Below, in pieces: positions 22,740 to 30,627 of a DNA stretch of 35,482 bases. The notes beneath the pieces are model-generated. The model worked only from the letters and a program-made list of their open reading frames with translations, searched no databases and was not told the DNA's origin. The stretch covers positions 1-35,482 of the forward strand of contig JAGRNA010000051.1 in assembly GCA_020441005.1 (NCBI GenBank). Reading direction: 5' to 3'. Origin of the DNA: Leptospiraceae bacterium (lineage in GTDB: Bacteria; Spirochaetota; Leptospiria; Leptospirales; Leptonemataceae). How positions within the stretch are numbered: position 1 is the first letter of the stretch; every line of letters begins with the position of its first letter. Both the position numbers and the translations under genes were made by a program.

Positions 22740-24006
22740 TCTGTTTAGTGAACTAGACGCCGGCCGTGGTCCGCTGCCCGCCCGCCTGCGGCCTCGCAAC
22801 TGGCAGGAATACGCCGGTCAAAGCCGTATACGGCAGCAGCTAGAGGGGCAGGCGCTGCATTCGATGTTGTTGTACGGTCCGCCGGGTTGCGGGAAAACCA
22901 GCCTGGCCGGCATGCTGGCCGCTCAGTCTGGCCGGCCTTTTGTAAGCCTTTCCGCTGTATCGAGCGGTGTGAAAGAAGTGCGTGAAGTGATTGCGCGCGG
23001 TAAAAGCGATTTCTATAATCTTGGCCAGGGCGTTGTCCTTTTTCTCGATGAGATCCATCGCTTCAGCAAGTCCCAGCAGGATGCCTTGCTGGAGGCGGTT
23101 GAGAAGGGCTGGATCATTTTAATCGGAGCCACCACCGAGAATCCAGCCTATCAGGTGAATGCGCCACTTTTGTCGCGCATGCGTATCTACCCGTTGCAGC
23201 CATTGGCCGATGAGGAGTTGGGCCAAATCCTGAAACGAGCAGTCACGCAGGAGTCTTTGCAGGGTGCTTTTGATCCTCCAGCTGTGACAGTCCTGATCCA
23301 GGCAGCCCAGGGGGACGCCCGGCGGCTGCTCGGCTTTGTGGAATACGCGGCCCAAAAACGGGACGGCGACCAGGTCTACGACGCCGCAGCAATGGAGCAG
23401 CTGGTCCAGGATCAACTGCGTCAGTATGATCGCACAGGCGAAAATCATTATGATTATATTAGCGCTTTTATAAAAAGCATCCGCGGATCCGATCCGGATG
23501 CGGCTCTGTTGTATCTGGCAGCCATGCTGGAAGGCGGTGAAGACCCGCTTTTTATTGCCCGCCGTCTGATGATACTGGCGGCGGAGGATGTCGGCAATGC
23601 AGCGGTGCAGGGCCTGAATCTGGCTGTCAGTACCTATACAGCCCTGGAGCGAATCGGCATGCCTGAGGGCCGCATTATACTAGCGCAGTGCACGACCTGG
23701 CTGGCCGCAGCCCCTAAAAGCAATGCGGCTTATTTGGCCATTGATCAGGCGATGGAACAGGTGCGCGGCAAACGACTGAGTATTCCGGAGCATTTACGAA
23801 ACGCGGCTGACTGGATTCGTAAACGGGCAGGCATCGGCCGGGACTATGTCTACCCCCATGACCATCCCGGAGCCTTTGTCGCCCAGCAGTACCGTCCCCC
23901 TGAATTCAGCGATACGGTGGTCTACCGCCCTGGCTCTAACGGTCAGGAAGTCCATTTGCAGGAACGCCTGCAGCGTTTGTGGCCGGAGCGCTACTCCGCC
24001 GATTGA
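22732..24006 (+). CDS. rarA: RarA/MgsA replication-associated AAA+ ATPase
   Basis: The 424-aa product is close to the usual RarA length. Walker A is Gly-Pro-Pro-Gly-Cys-Gly-Lys-Thr-Ser (49-57). Walker B is Leu-Phe-Leu-Asp-Glu-Ile-His-Arg-Phe with Asp106-Glu107. Sensor 1 is Ile-Gly-Ala-Thr-Thr-Glu-Asn-Pro. A Ser-X-Phe-Ile-Lys-Ser-Ile-Arg-Gly-Ser-Asp-Pro-Asp-Ala-Ala segment follows, and then Leu-Ala-Ala-Ala-Pro-Lys-Ser-Asn; both are typical of the RarA/WRNIP1 C-terminal domain. It acts at stalled replication forks with SSB and clamp-loader-like activity. The start codon lies inside the end of the cyclase gene, an unusual pairing. The 3' end converges with the amidotransferase gene, overlapping by 16 bases. 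Confidence 0.95.
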   Translation: MDNLFSELDAGRGPLPARLRPRNWQEYAGQSRIRQQLEGQALHSMLLYGPPGCGKTSLAGMLAAQSGRPFVSLSAVSSGVKEVREVIARGKSDFYNLGQGVVLFLDEIHRFSKSQQDALLEAVEKGWIILIGATTENPAYQVNAPLLSRMRIYPLQPLADEELGQILKRAVTQESLQGAFDPPAVTVLIQAAQGDARRLLGFVEYAAQKRDGDQVYDAAAMEQLVQDQLRQYDRTGENHYDYISAFIKSIRGSDPDAALLYLAAMLEGGEDPLFIARRLMILAAEDVGNAAVQGLNLAVSTYTALERIGMPEGRIILAQCTTWLAAAPKSNAAYLAIDQAMEQVRGKRLSIPEHLRNAADWIRKRAGIGRDYVYPHDHPGAFVAQQYRPPEFSDTVVYRPGSNGQEVHLQERLQRLWPERYSAD

Positions 24007-24710
24007 ATCACCGTTGCCAGAAAATTGCGCAGCAGGGTGCGCCCGGTTCGGGTGTAGTCTCTTTCCATGTCTGCAAAAAGTTGCCGTAAAGCGGCTGGAT
24101 CCATGGCCTGCAGGTCCGGATCCTCGCTGATCCAGTTCTGCAGCATCGCAGCGGTCAATTCAAAGTGACACTGCAAACCCCAGGCGTGGTCCTTGATCCG
24201 GACGGCCTGATGGCGGCACCAACGGCCCTCTGCCAGGAGTGTCATGTCCGGGCCCAATTCAACAGTCTCGCCATGCAGATGAAAAACGCGCAGGCTTGAT
24301 TCCAGATCCTTGAACAGGAGATCGTGCTGCCCGGCTGAGTTCAGCTCGATCGTGAAGGGCTGTCCCTCTGGATCCAGAAAGCCGATTTCCTTACGCGGAC
24401 AGGCGACAACCCGGCCGCCTCCCGCCTTGACCAAAGCCTGCATGCCGAGGCAGATACCCAGGTAGGGCCATTGGTGCTGCAGGGCATGCTCAATCAGGTG
24501 CAATAGCGAACGCATATGCGCTGTGCCATCATTGACGCTCATGGGTCCGCCCAGCACGACCAGGCCCTGGTAGGCCTGCAGTTCGGACGGTATTTTTTGC
24601 CCGGCGGACAAATCAATCACCTCTGCCGTCAGGCCGGCCTCAACCAGGGCTGCTGACAATAGGCCAGGGCCTTCACGGGTAATGTTTTTAATAATCAGGA
24701 TTGGTTTCAT
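23991..24710 (-). CDS. class I glutamine amidotransferase-like protein
   Basis: The product is 239 aa from the ATG at 24710; an upstream TTG at 24737 is less likely. It is a stand-alone class I glutamine amidotransferase fold. The oxyanion region Val-Leu-Gly-Gly-Pro-Met is at 52-57. The nucleophile elbow is Gly-Ile-Cys-Leu-Gly-Met-Gln (Cys87). The His-X-Glu pair is His182/Glu184 in Leu-Gln-Cys-His-Phe-Glu. The triad is thus intact. Relatives are annotated as GMP-synthase-like amidotransferases or as gamma-glutamyl peptide hydrolases; no synthetase domain is attached. Its partner or substrate cannot be told from the neighbourhood. It follows the acyltransferase gene after 190 bases and converges on rarA with a 16-base overlap. 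Confidence 0.9.
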   Translation of the reverse strand: MKPILIIKNITREGPGLLSAALVEAGLTAEVIDLSAGQKIPSELQAYQGLVVLGGPMSVNDGTAHMRSLLHLIEHALQHQWPYLGICLGMQALVKAGGGRVVACPRKEIGFLDPEGQPFTIELNSAGQHDLLFKDLESSLRVFHLHGETVELGPDMTLLAEGRWCRHQAVRIKDHAWGLQCHFELTAAMLQNWISEDPDLQAMDPAALRQLFADMERDYTRTGRTLLRNFLATVIQSAE

Positions 24711-24864
24711 ATCTACATGCACCGGGATAGCATACAAGCTTTTGGCGATTGTGAATTCGGCAAGTCAAACTGCCTGGATCTGACGCAGTTGCCGCGCTGC
24801 GCTGCGGCCTTGGGATAGCTTCAGGCGCGACCATCCATTTTGACAATCCCCTTGCAGGCAGTCA

Positions 24865-24896
24865 CTGGCCGGCCAGGATTGGGCGCAGGCCCAATC
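24865..24896. repeat. 12-bp palindrome next to a perfect hairpin
   Basis: CTGGCCGGCCAG (24865-24876) is a perfect palindrome. It directly abuts GATTGGGC/GCCCAATC (24877-24884 and 24889-24896), an 8-bp stem with a 4-nt loop. Both lie just past the acyltransferase stop on the minus strand. No T-run follows, so it may be an mRNA-end structure or a protein-binding site rather than an intrinsic terminator. Confidence 0.5.
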
Positions 24897-24900
24897 GCAA

Positions 24901-25761
24901 CTAGTAAGGATTCGGATGACTCAATTCCCCCTGGGGCTGAATTTGACGAGTAATCATACCAGACAGGGAATAGGTATAGGTCTGCAGATACTGGATCAGT
25001 TGATCCCGGGAATGGTACATCGACAGGCTTTCGGCAGACATGGGCTGGCCAATATGAAACCGAATGGACTGGCCAATTTTATTATGCATCTCGCCCAGCA
25101 GCAAGGAAAGTCGTAAACGATTGCTAATGTGGCTGGCGATCTGGAAGACGCGGCTGTTTTGGCCTTGAAAGTAGATCGGCACAACAGTTGCCCTTGATTT
25201 TTGTATCAAGCGGGAGGTAAAGCTTTTCCATTCAGAGTCTACTGCCGGTCCGAAAAGCTTGCGCGATGTGGAAACAGCTCCGGCCGGAAAAATAATAATC
25301 GCCTCACCGGACTGCAACATATCCAAAGCTGTTTTACGAGTCTGAATATTCAAGGTCAAAGCCTCGCGCGTTTCGGCGAAGCTGACTGGTAAAAAATACT
25401 CTGCCACACCGGGTATAGCGCACAGGGCATTGTTAGTCAATATCTTGAAGCGTTGCCGGCGCTTTGAGACCAGATAATTGACGATCACCCCATCCAGAAC
25501 GCCGAAAGGATGATTGGCAACAACGACCAACGGCCCGTGTTCCGGTATAGCGTCTAGTCCGGGCGGATTGAAGTCCAGTTTTACATCCAACACCTGGATG
25601 ATTTGCTCCCATACATTGATCGACAGGTCCGGGTCCAGGCGATGATAGAGCTTGTGCAGCTTCCGGCGACCGGTCATGGTTTCGATAGTATTCAACAAGG
25701 CCCTGGTCAGGCGGGACTGTTCGGGCTCTTTATACGAAAACTGATCTGCTTTTGATTCCAT
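24901..25761 (-). CDS. lysophospholipid acyltransferase, hemolysin/OlsA-like
   Basis: The 286-aa product shows the PlsC-type fold in the hemolysin/ornithine-lipid branch. Motif I is Asn-His-Pro-Phe-Gly-Val-Leu-Asp (His84, Asp90), in the branch-specific His-X5-Asp spacing. Motif III is Ile-Phe-Pro-Ala-Gly (157-161) followed by Val-Ser-Thr-Ser. A later Val-Val-Pro-Ile-Tyr-Phe segment is the fourth motif. Such enzymes transfer an acyl chain from acyl-ACP or acyl-CoA to a lyso-lipid at the inner membrane. Whether the substrate is ornithine lipid or lysophosphatidate cannot be read here, and no GNAT OlsB partner is adjacent. It is divergent from tpiA across 137 bases of T-rich DNA. Confidence 0.88.
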   Translation of the reverse strand: MESKADQFSYKEPEQSRLTRALLNTIETMTGRRKLHKLYHRLDPDLSINVWEQIIQVLDVKLDFNPPGLDAIPEHGPLVVVANHPFGVLDGVIVNYLVSKRRQRFKILTNNALCAIPGVAEYFLPVSFAETREALTLNIQTRKTALDMLQSGEAIIIFPAGAVSTSRKLFGPAVDSEWKSFTSRLIQKSRATVVPIYFQGQNSRVFQIASHISNRLRLSLLLGEMHNKIGQSIRFHIGQPMSAESLSMYHSRDQLIQYLQTYTYSLSGMITRQIQPQGELSHPNPY

Positions 25762-25898
25762 ACGCCACCAAATTTTTTACAGCTCATATCAATGTATTTT
25801 GGCTTGTCACTTCTTTTTTTCGATTGTTACAAAAATAATATTTTTAGTGGAATGAAACTCCTTGACTCCCAGGGGCTTGCATTGAATCTATTGTTACC

Positions 25899-26654
25899 AT
25901 GCGTCGTAAAGTAGTAGCCGGAAACTGGAAAATGCACACCACCCCCAAGAGCGCGGTGACTTTGGCAAAAGAGATCCAGGCCCGGGTCAGCAGCCTTAAA
26001 TCGGTCGATGTGATCGTTTGTCCGCCCTATGTCAGTCTTGATCGAGTCTGTCAAAGCGTTGCCGGCACCAATGTGGCAGTCGGCGCGCAAGATTTGCACT
26101 GGGAGGATCAAGGAGCCTTCACCGGTAAAATCAGTCATGATATGCTAACCGAATTAGGCGTTCAGTATGTGATCATCGGGCATTCAGAACAGCGCAGTTA
26201 TTTTCATGAAACCGATGAAACAGTGAACAAGAAGAGTATCAAGGCACTGGCTAGCTCATTGCTACCAATCATCTGCGTTGGCGAAACGCTGTCTGAGCGC
26301 GAGGCCGGGCAGATTGAAGCAGTAATTTCGCGGCAGGTAAAGGGGGCCTATGCCGGAATTAGCAAGGCAGATGCCGCCAAAACAATCATTGCCTATGAAC
26401 CGGTCTGGGCCATTGGTACTGGTAAGACCGCCAGCCCGCAGCAAGCCCAGGAAGTGCACGCATTTATTCGTAAATTAGTAGCAGAATTGTATGATACCGA
26501 ACTAGCAAACGGTTTGCGCATCCAATACGGTGGCAGTGTCAAAGCAGACAACGCAGCCGAATTGTTTGGACAAGCGGATATCGATGGCGGTCTGATCGGC
26601 GGCGCGGCCCTGAAAGTCGATGACTTCGTAGCTATTGTAGAGGCTGCGCAATAA
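25899..26654 (+). CDS. tpiA: triosephosphate isomerase
   Basis: The 251-aa product is the normal length. The active site is complete: Asn9 and Lys11 in Gly-Asn-Trp-Lys-Met, His95 in Ile-Gly-His-Ser-Glu, and Glu167 in Ala-Tyr-Glu-Pro-Val-Trp-Ala-Ile-Gly-Thr-Gly. The phosphate-binding Gly-Gly-Ser-Val and Gly-Gly-Ala segments near the C-end are also present. It interconverts dihydroxyacetone phosphate and glyceraldehyde 3-phosphate in glycolysis. In many bacteria it follows gap and pgk, but neither is near. No ribosome-binding site precedes the ATG. A TTGACT hexamer at 25862-25867 is so close that any transcript from it would be almost leaderless; this is tentative. Confidence 0.98.
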   Translation: MRRKVVAGNWKMHTTPKSAVTLAKEIQARVSSLKSVDVIVCPPYVSLDRVCQSVAGTNVAVGAQDLHWEDQGAFTGKISHDMLTELGVQYVIIGHSEQRSYFHETDETVNKKSIKALASSLLPIICVGETLSEREAGQIEAVISRQVKGAYAGISKADAAKTIIAYEPVWAIGTGKTASPQQAQEVHAFIRKLVAELYDTELANGLRIQYGGSVKADNAAELFGQADIDGGLIGGAALKVDDFVAIVEAAQ

Positions 26655-26712
26655 GCGCTTGCATCATACAGGCGCAGCTGTACCTCCAACGTAGCGCTCC
26701 GCTATCCAACCT

Positions 26713-27297
26713 TCAGTTTACCAGGCAGATTCTGTGTAATTTGGATCTCGAAAAGTCTATTGATCTGATCAATACCGTGCTTTTTTTATGATACAGTAGT
26801 TTTATGACTTCTTTTGCTTGTAGATTTGGATTTTCATGAAGGGAGTTCACATTTTTTCTGTTTGTTTGGCTCGGAGTCGAGCTTTTCTCGAAAAAAACAG
26901 AAGGCGAACCGGCTGCACGCCAGCGCTTAAGCTCAAGTTCCAGCAAAACAACGAAAAGATGACACATAGCTAGCCCGTAGGCAAAGGCAATGTGGCGGAA
27001 CTCTTCCCAAAGTTCCGGGTTGGGCTTGAAATTCCGAATTTGTAAATCCAGTCCTTTGTTCTGGTATTTTTTCTTCCATTGAGTGGTTACCGGGTTTATG
27101 CTATAACGGGCCAACTGACGACCATAGGTTGCCAGTAAATGCTCAAAATAGTGGCCCGTTCCCGAAAAACAGTTCACTCGAAAACGATAATATTTCAGTA
27201 AATGCCCCGGTATCAGCAAAGTACTGGAGCTGACCATTTGCGCCCTAATTTCTGATTTGTCCTGATTACTTTGAACTTGCACATATAGAAAGGTCAC
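26713..27297 (-). CDS. DUF1564-family protein (Leptospira-type)
   Basis: The 194-aa product resembles DUF1564, a paralogous family of unknown function that I know from Leptospira genomes. The matching core has Ser-Thr-Leu-Leu-Ile-Pro near residue 25, a Leu-Leu-X-X-Tyr-Gly segment, Leu-Gln-Ile-Arg-Asn-Phe-Lys-Pro, and a Cys-His-Leu-Phe-Val-Val-Leu-Leu-Glu-Leu-Glu helix near residue 118. Counting from the GTG at 27297 gives the N-terminal length I expect for the family. An ATG at 27237 with AGGG upstream is an alternative start. The C-terminal 60 residues are basic, low in family resemblance and perhaps lineage-specific. Base composition is AT-richer than its neighbours. It stands alone and converges on tpiA. 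The family is sometimes thought to have a nucleic-acid-related fold, but I cannot show that here. Confidence 0.8.
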   Translation of the reverse strand: MTFLYVQVQSNQDKSEIRAQMVSSSTLLIPGHLLKYYRFRVNCFSGTGHYFEHLLATYGRQLARYSINPVTTQWKKKYQNKGLDLQIRNFKPNPELWEEFRHIAFAYGLAMCHLFVVLLELELKRWRAAGSPSVFFEKSSTPSQTNRKNVNSLHENPNLQAKEVIKLLYHKKSTVLIRSIDFSRSKLHRICLVN

Positions 27298-27432
27298 CGA
27301 ACTGACAAATGTTGCGCCTGATCACAATTTTTTTCAATCTGTTTTCCTTTGCACATCGCCCCTGTGTGTCCCGGTCAACGGGCCGGCAAGCCCGCTCACC
27401 CTTGTAATCATATCCTTCCTACACTATAAAAA

Positions 27433-28620
27433 CTAGTCTGGTTTTTTATCAACGGTAATGCCGATTGTCATCGATTTACCGGCCCGCAGCAATTGAACTT
27501 TTAAATTTGAACCGATTGGTGCGCGCTGCACGATTTGAATCAGGGTGGCGGCCTTCTCCAGCGGTTTCCCGTCAATCGAGAGCAAAATATCACGCGGCTT
27601 AATACCGGCTTTGGCGGCCGGGCTTTGGTCGATAACGGCCTGAACGATCACACCGCCTTTATTTTGCAGTCCCAGATGTTCAGCCAGCATGGGGTTCATG
27701 GGAGCAAACTGTATACCCAGATAACCCCTTTCCACCTTGCCATACTTGCGCAGGGATTCCAGAATTGTTTTGGCTGTGTTGATCGGTATCGCAAAACCAA
27801 TGCCCAAATTACCGCCTGTTTGACTGTAAATCATTCGATTCACACCAACCACTTCACCCTTGATATTGATCAGCGGCCCGCCGGAATTCCCCGGATTGAT
27901 GGACGCATCGGTTTGGATATGCGTATTGCCGGATTCATCCACTGCCTCACGGGCCGTAGCACTAATGACACCGACGGTAAAGGTGCGGTCCAGGCCAAAA
28001 GGATTGCCAATCGCAATCGCCCAGTCACCAACCCGCACTTTGTCCGAATCGCCGAGCGTAACCGGCTTAAGCCCGCTGATGCCATTCACCTTGAGCAAAG
28101 CAATATCACTGATCTCATCGGAGCCAATTACTTTGGCTTCAAATTGTTTATCACCGATATTAACCTTCACCGAGTCCATTTTCGCGACAACATGATAGTT
28201 GGTACAGATATACCCATCTGCCGACAGGATAAAGCCGGTCCCCAGACCGGTCTGTTTTTGGGTCCGCGGCTGTGAATTCGATTCCGGGCCAAAAAAGCGC
28301 CGAAACATGGGATCGTTGTAAAATGGATGAGATTTTAACGTTACCGTTTTCTCTGTACTGATATAAACGACGGAATCCTTGTATTGGTCATACACACTGT
28401 GAAAAGCATTTTGCAGCTGCAGCACAGGATCGCCGGCTATTTCACTAGCCGGTTTGGCTTGCAGACTGTTGTTAATCAAACTGCCACTGTTACAGCTGCC
28501 GCAGGCCAGTCCAAAAATAATGCCGCCGGCGATAAACAGCAGACTAAGAGCGCGGGGCTTGTGGCTGCGGACAGCTATGCCTTGCTTGCTATACTGGGTA
28601 ATGGATTGATTCGGTTTCAT
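27433..28620 (-). CDS. HtrA/DegP-type periplasmic serine protease, likely lipoprotein
   Basis: The product is 395 aa from the ATG at 28620; a TTG at 28629 is nearer the GGGAG site. A basic N-end and hydrophobic run end in Gly-Leu-Ala-Cys (Cys40), acceptable as a relaxed spirochaetal lipobox. The trypsin-like domain (about 85-285) has His143 in Thr-Asn-Tyr-His-Val-Val, Asp172 in Ser-Asp-Ile-Ala-Leu-Leu, and Ser246 in Pro-Gly-Asn-Ser-Gly-Gly-Pro-Leu. One PDZ domain (about 295-390) follows with Tyr-Leu-Gly-Ile-Gln at its start and Gly-Ile-Lys-Pro-Arg-Asp-Ile-Leu. A single PDZ places it nearer DegS/HhoA than DegP. It probably degrades or senses misfolded envelope proteins. It is downstream of an OmpR-type pair but on the other side of it, with its own candidate promoter. 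Confidence 0.92.
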   Translation of the reverse strand: MKPNQSITQYSKQGIAVRSHKPRALSLLFIAGGIIFGLACGSCNSGSLINNSLQAKPASEIAGDPVLQLQNAFHSVYDQYKDSVVYISTEKTVTLKSHPFYNDPMFRRFFGPESNSQPRTQKQTGLGTGFILSADGYICTNYHVVAKMDSVKVNIGDKQFEAKVIGSDEISDIALLKVNGISGLKPVTLGDSDKVRVGDWAIAIGNPFGLDRTFTVGVISATAREAVDESGNTHIQTDASINPGNSGGPLINIKGEVVGVNRMIYSQTGGNLGIGFAIPINTAKTILESLRKYGKVERGYLGIQFAPMNPMLAEHLGLQNKGGVIVQAVIDQSPAAKAGIKPRDILLSIDGKPLEKAATLIQIVQRAPIGSNLKVQLLRAGKSMTIGITVDKKPD

Positions 28621-28646
28621 GAAAGACAAATTCTCCCTTGATACTA

Positions 28647-28676
28647 ATTAAACCAGGCTGGGCAAAGCGCCAACAA
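28647..28676 (-). promoter_or_regulatory. candidate promoter of the HtrA gene
   Basis: On the minus strand TTGTTG (28676-28671) and TTTAAT (28652-28647) are separated by 18 bases. The -10 matches consensus in five of six positions, the -35 in about three. Transcription would begin near 28640, just before the AAGGGAG ribosome-binding site of the protease gene. Confidence 0.4.
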
Positions 28677-28749
28677 CCGGCATTTTTTTCTTTAGCATTT
28701 TCGTGCACTGCGAATTGAACTTTAGAAGCAGTACAGTAAAAAATAGTTT

Positions 28750-28783
28750 AAAAAAACCGGGCAGATTTCTGCGCTTGCAAGCG
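28750..28783 (-). terminator. possible intrinsic terminator after the response regulator gene
   Basis: On the minus strand the palindrome CGCTTGCAAGCG and a small GCAGA/TCTGC hairpin are followed by CCGG and a run of seven T (28756-28750). It lies about 80 bases past the stop of the OmpR-type regulator. The hairpins are short, so efficiency is uncertain, but the T-run and position fit. Confidence 0.45.
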
Positions 28784-28862
28784 GCTTGTATTTCCACCTC
28801 TAGGCAAGTCAAATATCCCGAAAAGGTTTTGCATCTGGCCTTTGATCCATTGTCCAGCGGCT

Positions 28863-29546
28863 CTATTCAGCGATCCACTGATAGCCCACACCACGTACAG
28901 AACGAATCCAGTCCGGTCCATGCGGCTTGAATGCCTGACGCAGACGCACAATCGCGTTATCAACTGTCCGGTTGCTTGGAAAATGATCCGCGCCCCACAA
29001 ACGATCCAGGATTTCGTCCCGGCTGACAACCCGGGCTTTTTCAGTGATCAAAAAACCCAGCAAAGCCATATCCCTTTTCTGCACCTCGTGACGCTGCCCG
29101 TCCGGAGCCGTGATTGCATATTGCTCAAAATCAATGCTGAATCCCTGAATCACAAGCGAGGCCTGGTGTTCCGGGGCCTTGTGGGTCGAAAGTACATGCT
29201 GCAGCCGGATGATCAGCTCGCGAAAATGAAACGGCTTGGGGATAAACTCTTCGGCCCCCAGCTCGAATCCGCGCAGCCGTTCTGGTGCTCCCGCTTGAGC
29301 CGTCAGAAAGATAAACGGCACCCCGTAGCCTTTTTCTCGCAGCTCCGCTGCCAGCTCAAATCCACTACCATCCGGCAGCCGGACATCCAGAATCATCAAA
29401 TCCGGCAACTCTGCTTCCTTGAGTATTTTACGAACAGCGGCGATTTCACGGCACCAAATCACCTGATAGCCTTCTTTGAGCAGTCGGTCCTGAATCGTCT
29501 CACCAAGCGAGCGATCGTCTTCCAGCAAAAGTATCGCGGCCTGCAT
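28863..29546 (-). CDS. OmpR/PhoB-family response regulator
   Basis: The 227-aa product starts at the ATG at 29546, ten bases after the kinase stop; the frame is open further upstream inside the kinase gene. The receiver (1-120) shows the acidic pair Glu9/Asp10/Asp11, phospho-acceptor Asp54 in Ile-Leu-Asp-Val-Arg-Leu-Pro-Asp-Gly, Thr in Phe-Leu-Thr-Ala and Lys in Pro-Lys-Pro-Phe. The C-terminal winged helix (about 130-225) has the typical Ser-Arg-Asp-Glu-Ile-Leu, an Asn-Arg-Thr-Val-Asp-Asn-Ala-Ile-Val-Arg-Leu-Arg recognition helix and Val-Arg-Gly-Val-Gly-Tyr. It should act as a DNA-binding transcription factor phosphorylated by the kinase encoded just upstream. Target genes are unknown; the adjacent HtrA gene is a reasonable guess. 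Confidence 0.94.
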   Translation of the reverse strand: MQAAILLLEDDRSLGETIQDRLLKEGYQVIWCREIAAVRKILKEAELPDLMILDVRLPDGSGFELAAELREKGYGVPFIFLTAQAGAPERLRGFELGAEEFIPKPFHFRELIIRLQHVLSTHKAPEHQASLVIQGFSIDFEQYAITAPDGQRHEVQKRDMALLGFLITEKARVVSRDEILDRLWGADHFPSNRTVDNAIVRLRQAFKPHGPDWIRSVRGVGYQWIAE

Positions 29547-29556
29547 GGTTGTTAGT

Positions 29557-30513
29557 CTAGCGTCGGCCCCTTTCCTCTGCAACGGTATCGCTTTTAGCCA
29601 CCGGCAATAGCATGGTAACGCCAAATCCTTTGACCGGGCCATTTTCCTCGTCTTGCAGATTCTTAAACGTCACCCGAGCCTGCATTTTGGTCAAAAGGCT
29701 CTTGATGATATAGATTCCAATACCGCTGCCGCTGCTGCGCCCGTGCCGGATGAACGCTTGCCCCAGCTGCTGGATCTGACCGGGAAAGCCCCGGCCATTA
29801 TCCTGAATTTGCAGCTGTATCTGCCCCTCCAGGGGACTGGCAGTGATTTTGATCCGGTCGGCCTCGCCGTGCTGCACAGCATTATCAAATACATTTTTCA
29901 GTATACTGTCAAGGGCCCGCCGGTCGGCACGTACAACATAGTGTAGCGGTGGAGTCAATTCCAGCTGCGGCCAATCCCAATGCAATTCCTGCAATAGCGG
30001 CTCCAGACGAAAGTTCTCTATATACAACTGCTCAGAGCGCATCAGCGAGGCCAGGTAAAAGGCCTTGCTCATTTGGATGCCGATGCGATTGTTTTGATCC
30101 AGTACCTTTTTGAGCCGGGCTTGCAGCTCCTTATCCTGGCTGTCTTCCAGCAAAGACTCTACCTGCAGCTGCAGGCTGGTAAGCGGCGTTTTCATCTCGT
30201 GCGTCAGAGTAGAAAAGAAATCCTGAATCAGGCGGTGGCGCTTGTTATCCCGATGAACCATCCAGATCAGTATAACCCCGCCGGAAAACAGCATTGCTAA
30301 AAAAACAATGCCTTCCAGCTGAATCATATTGCGCTGCCGGGCATAGCGACTGAGCTCCTGTAAATGATCGGCTTCACCTAACTGCCTGGTGAGATTGATC
30401 AGTTCATCGGTATTGCTCAGCGCCAGATAAAACCACCAAATCCCGAGGCTGACGGTAAAAACAAGCCATGCCAGAGACAACAATGTGCGGTGCTTCCCGA
30501 GCAGACTTTGCAT
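29557..30513 (-). CDS. membrane sensor histidine kinase
   Basis: The product is 318 aa. Two membrane helices (about 10-30 and 67-85) flank a short periplasmic region of about 35 residues. The HisKA domain carries His105 in Thr-His-Glu-Met-Lys-Thr-Pro-Leu. The ATPase domain shows an N-box (Phe-Asp-Asn-Ala-Val-Gln-His), a G1 box (Asp-Asn-Gly-Arg-Gly-Phe) and a G2 box (Gly-Ser-Gly-Ile-Gly-Ile-Tyr). All catalytic parts are present, so it is an active kinase for the OmpR-type regulator encoded ten bases downstream. There is no HAMP domain, and the sensor loop is very small, suggesting sensing within the membrane or via a partner. It starts 114 bases downstream of hemL. Confidence 0.92.
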   Translation of the reverse strand: MQSLLGKHRTLLSLAWLVFTVSLGIWWFYLALSNTDELINLTRQLGEADHLQELSRYARQRNMIQLEGIVFLAMLFSGGVILIWMVHRDNKRHRLIQDFFSTLTHEMKTPLTSLQLQVESLLEDSQDKELQARLKKVLDQNNRIGIQMSKAFYLASLMRSEQLYIENFRLEPLLQELHWDWPQLELTPPLHYVVRADRRALDSILKNVFDNAVQHGEADRIKITASPLEGQIQLQIQDNGRGFPGQIQQLGQAFIRHGRSSGSGIGIYIIKSLLTKMQARVTFKNLQDEENGPVKGFGVTMLLPVAKSDTVAEERGRR

Positions 30514-30627
30514 TTTAAACCTGATATCCTGCAGCGGAACTACGCTCCCTGAACTGGATAGGGCCGATCAGTAGTCTTCCAGCCAGTAAATTCCAGTAGA
30601 CAGCAGCCATCAGAGCTCCTTGCCATA

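Noticed and set aside
27535-28275. Long plus-strand frame (246 codons) opposite the HtrA gene
   Set aside because: It lies wholly inside the protease gene, whose catalytic motifs are certain; the antisense product has no recognisable motif.
28842-29555. Long plus-strand frame (237 codons) antisense to the OmpR-type regulator
   Set aside because: Mirror of a clearly real gene on the other strand; composition is not protein-like and it shows no family features.
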